64,000 nt of DNA from Deltaproteobacteria bacterium (lineage in GTDB: Bacteria > Myxococcota_A > UBA9042 > PHBI01 > JACKFB01), in assembly GCA_020632695.1 (NCBI GenBank), contig JACKFB010000014.1, forward strand, positions 95,175-159,174. The letters are read 5' to 3'. Shown here in pieces: positions 63,401 through 64,000 of this stretch; position 1 is the stretch's first letter; every line of letters begins with the position of its first letter. The translations under genes and the position numbers were made by a program. The notes under the pieces are model-generated. The model was given only the letters and a program-made list of their open reading frames with translations. It did not search any database and was not told the origin of the DNA.

Positions 63401-64000
63401 AGACTCTCGCTGCCGTCACCCACCTCGCACCCCTGACCACCGATGGCGACCAGAGCTACTGGCTCTGGGCCGCCACCGAGGCCGTTGAGGCGCGCTGGCC
63501 CGACGCCGCAGCCGAGGCGCGCGCGTTGCGCGGGACGCTCTTCGACCACTTCGCCGAGCCCGACCCGGCGCTCTTCGACCCGCTGGTCACGGTCCACGAC
63601 GGCCCCCAGCCTGGCTGGGGCGATGTGCCCGCCGGGACCTTCCTGATGGGCAGCCCCGACGACGACCCCGACGCGCAGGACCGCGAGAAGCCACGGCATC
63701 CGGTGACGCTGACCCGCGGTTTCCGCATGGGTGCTGTGCCGGTGACGAACCGCCAGTTCCTGGCCTTCGACCCGGACTTCGAGCCCTTTGCGTTCAAGGG
63801 CGTCTCGAAGGAGCAGCTCCCCGAGCACCCCGCCGTCACGGTCTCCTGGTACGCCGCGACCAGCTTCTGCCGCTGGCTCGACTCGCGCGGCGCCTGGTCG
63901 CGCGGCGCGCGCCTGCCCACCGACGCCGAGTGGGAGCGCGCCGCCCGCGGCGGCAAGGACACGCGGTATTGGTCCGGCGACGAGGTCTCGGACCTCGAGC
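60493..64000 (+). CDS. STAND protein: metallophosphoesterase - NACHT NTPase - FGE/SUMF1-like domain (partial, runs off window)
   Basis: Open for 1169 codons with no stop to the window edge. Domain 1 (about residues 14-300) is a calcineurin-like phosphoesterase with all metal motifs: LHISDIH (D20, H22), GDLADKG (D59), GNHD (96-99), MHHP (223-226) and GHLH (254-257). Domain 2 is a NACHT NTPase: Walker A GAPGSGKTT (about 442-450), Walker B ALVILDGFDEV (about 525-536), LLVTSREAGY, then FLHLTLMEYLAA of the winged-helix part. A helical repeat region (about 850-1030) follows. Domain 3, from about 1037, is a formylglycine-generating-enzyme-like fold: VPAGTFLMGSP, HPVTLTRGFRMG, VPVTNRQF, HPAVTVSWYAATSFCRWL, RLPTDAEWERAARGG. 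It continues beyond the window. This resembles phage-defence or self/non-self STAND proteins: effector, switch, sensor (inference). Confidence 0.88.
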   Translation, partial: MSRHDDVGSQAELRWLHISDIHMTEEPWRERRELVALLEFVDAQRDAGLAPHVVFATGDLADKGKPAQFIQVAAFFTELMSRAGLTPEEHLFLVPGNHDVDRGVVDDMDRLVVESLLSTKDQAALKERLNKSKVMGEMANRLDAFYRFTADLLGAKRAWVALRPWRTDIIEAQGLTLAILQLNSSWASGQHGNDEGKKLLMGLAQVEDALRDLDLHHLRIALMHHPLDWLADFDESVVDDLLVSPRGAHIVLRGHLHKEKTFHRLDPDGCTLMHAAGTLYVQEQWPRGFLVGTLSPAANETSVQFFGYKDSSGGFWRPEQAYKGLDSDGLWTRPLPEGWLTSPTPLPAATLALPPLDRHVELIEEYRRNARTSQAVMSFTGYSARKRGPESATITELFAPLQMVPRGVPLRSDAPTIDITSLVNRLLRRDGEGRAERVVVLGAPGSGKTTLTRYLGVWAAGGFELPGIDRPERLIPLTIRFRDLVQDVAKGAPRDLLDYLARHSGELLRQRAPREFFERILADGDALVILDGFDEVSQRGERSPVQECVVRFAAAHPRCPLLVTSREAGYDDAALPGPRAGEEDTPERSGAAAHPPASCGPDDVRPFDHLMLRPLTDAALEQLIRNWYAVQERADPRKRRDAIDDLLGALSTEPRVRHLAHTPLLATLICLVHRESARLPGERAKLYDKVVDTLLDSWPSDAGLSSEFEGLDADRQRRYLQELALVMQTRRAEATDANQRDHAHPESGDAVVIEHDTLVADLARICCVDDAADETANRRRMARWVAWLAERTGLLVEHETGVFAFLHLTLMEYLAACAVVAREGAPGVDELAGFLAKAVEAPAWREPVRLAIGVQANQLPFIEALLGAFRDASPLHRVVLLEGLHEGMDATPKAVGDIVRAVLEDLPNLRQDSAAAEAVDTLVQLCRFSPRHSEAARRSVQQTLLEWPAGRRLDDALLEALPTLITDPSETLAAVTHLAPLTTDGDQSYWLWAATEAVEARWPDAAAEARALRGTLFDHFAEPDPALFDPLVTVHDGPQPGWGDVPAGTFLMGSPDDDPDAQDREKPRHPVTLTRGFRMGAVPVTNRQFLAFDPDFEPFAFKGVSKEQLPEHPAVTVSWYAATSFCRWLDSRGAWSRGARLPTDAEWERAARGGKDTRYWSGDEVSDLE

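Overview
The base composition is very high in GC. Several genes carry hallmarks of Myxococcota (deltaproteobacterial) chromosomes: acidic Asp/Gly-rich lipoproteins, DUF4215-type cysteine repeats (CGNGV...CDDGN...GDGC), MopE-like and thrombospondin-3-like calcium repeats, lamin-tail repeats, and a DUF1592/DUF1552 secreted pair. I infer an uncultured or lightly studied Myxococcota relative and cannot name a genus. No rRNA, tRNA, CRISPR array or transposase gene was seen.

Layout. 0-4.3 kb: inositol-phosphate synthase with an inositol-phosphate cytidylyltransferase-like gene, an ArgC homologue whose catalytic Cys is Gly, and purC. 4.4-8.4 kb: a translationally coupled DUF1592 / DUF1552 / lipoprotein operon. 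8.4-8.9 kb: a GAGACC-type hexanucleotide array. 8.9-14.3 kb (minus): three large membrane proteins of glycosyltransferase-C or related type, one broken by a frameshift at a G8 run. 14.4-23 kb: a mixed accessory stretch with a gene remnant, a secreted nuclease, a beta-propeller protein, an XRE/NB-ARC STAND protein, an S74-type lipoprotein, a sphingosine-1-phosphate-lyase-like enzyme and a small nucleotidyltransferase pair. 23.2-28.3 kb: a complete pyruvate dehydrogenase operon (E1 alpha, E1 beta, E2, E3). 28.4-34.6 kb: methyltransferase, small membrane protein and a 1662-residue lamin-tail lipoprotein. 34.9-37.2 kb: a Rieske/cytochrome b quinol oxidoreductase with c-type haem domains fused to cytochrome b. 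37.3-49.4 kb: aldo-keto reductase, MFS/spermidine-synthase fusion, FHA/AAA+ regulator, NUDIX and lipoprotein operon, EGF-like exoprotein, GNAT/FemAB-like protein, SRPBCC protein. 50.0-56.7 kb: a 1856-residue surface/OmpA fusion and a sigma-54-preceded exoprotein. 56.7-60.2 kb: deoC with two aldehyde dehydrogenase paralogues. 60.5 kb to the end: an unfinished STAND gene.

Two things stand out. First, the last 3.5 kb is one open frame, running off the window with no stop, that joins a calcineurin-like metallophosphoesterase, a NACHT NTPase and a formylglycine-generating-enzyme (C-type-lectin-fold) domain. This is the architecture of an immune or conflict STAND protein. Second, GAGACC-type hexamer arrays occur at four places, always in the same orientation. 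At two of them the array is followed by a 142-143 bp fold-back element whose stems are kept by paired base changes. One of these composite units lies in frame inside the E2 gene of pyruvate dehydrogenase and forms its inter-domain linker. A different 187 bp nested inverted repeat fills the gap between deoC and its aldehyde dehydrogenase.

How genes work together: DeoC would release acetaldehyde, which the neighbouring aldehyde dehydrogenase could oxidise; the four pdh genes form a full complex; the inositol genes would supply CDP-inositol for inositol phospholipids; the Rieske and cytochrome b-c genes form a compact bc complex.
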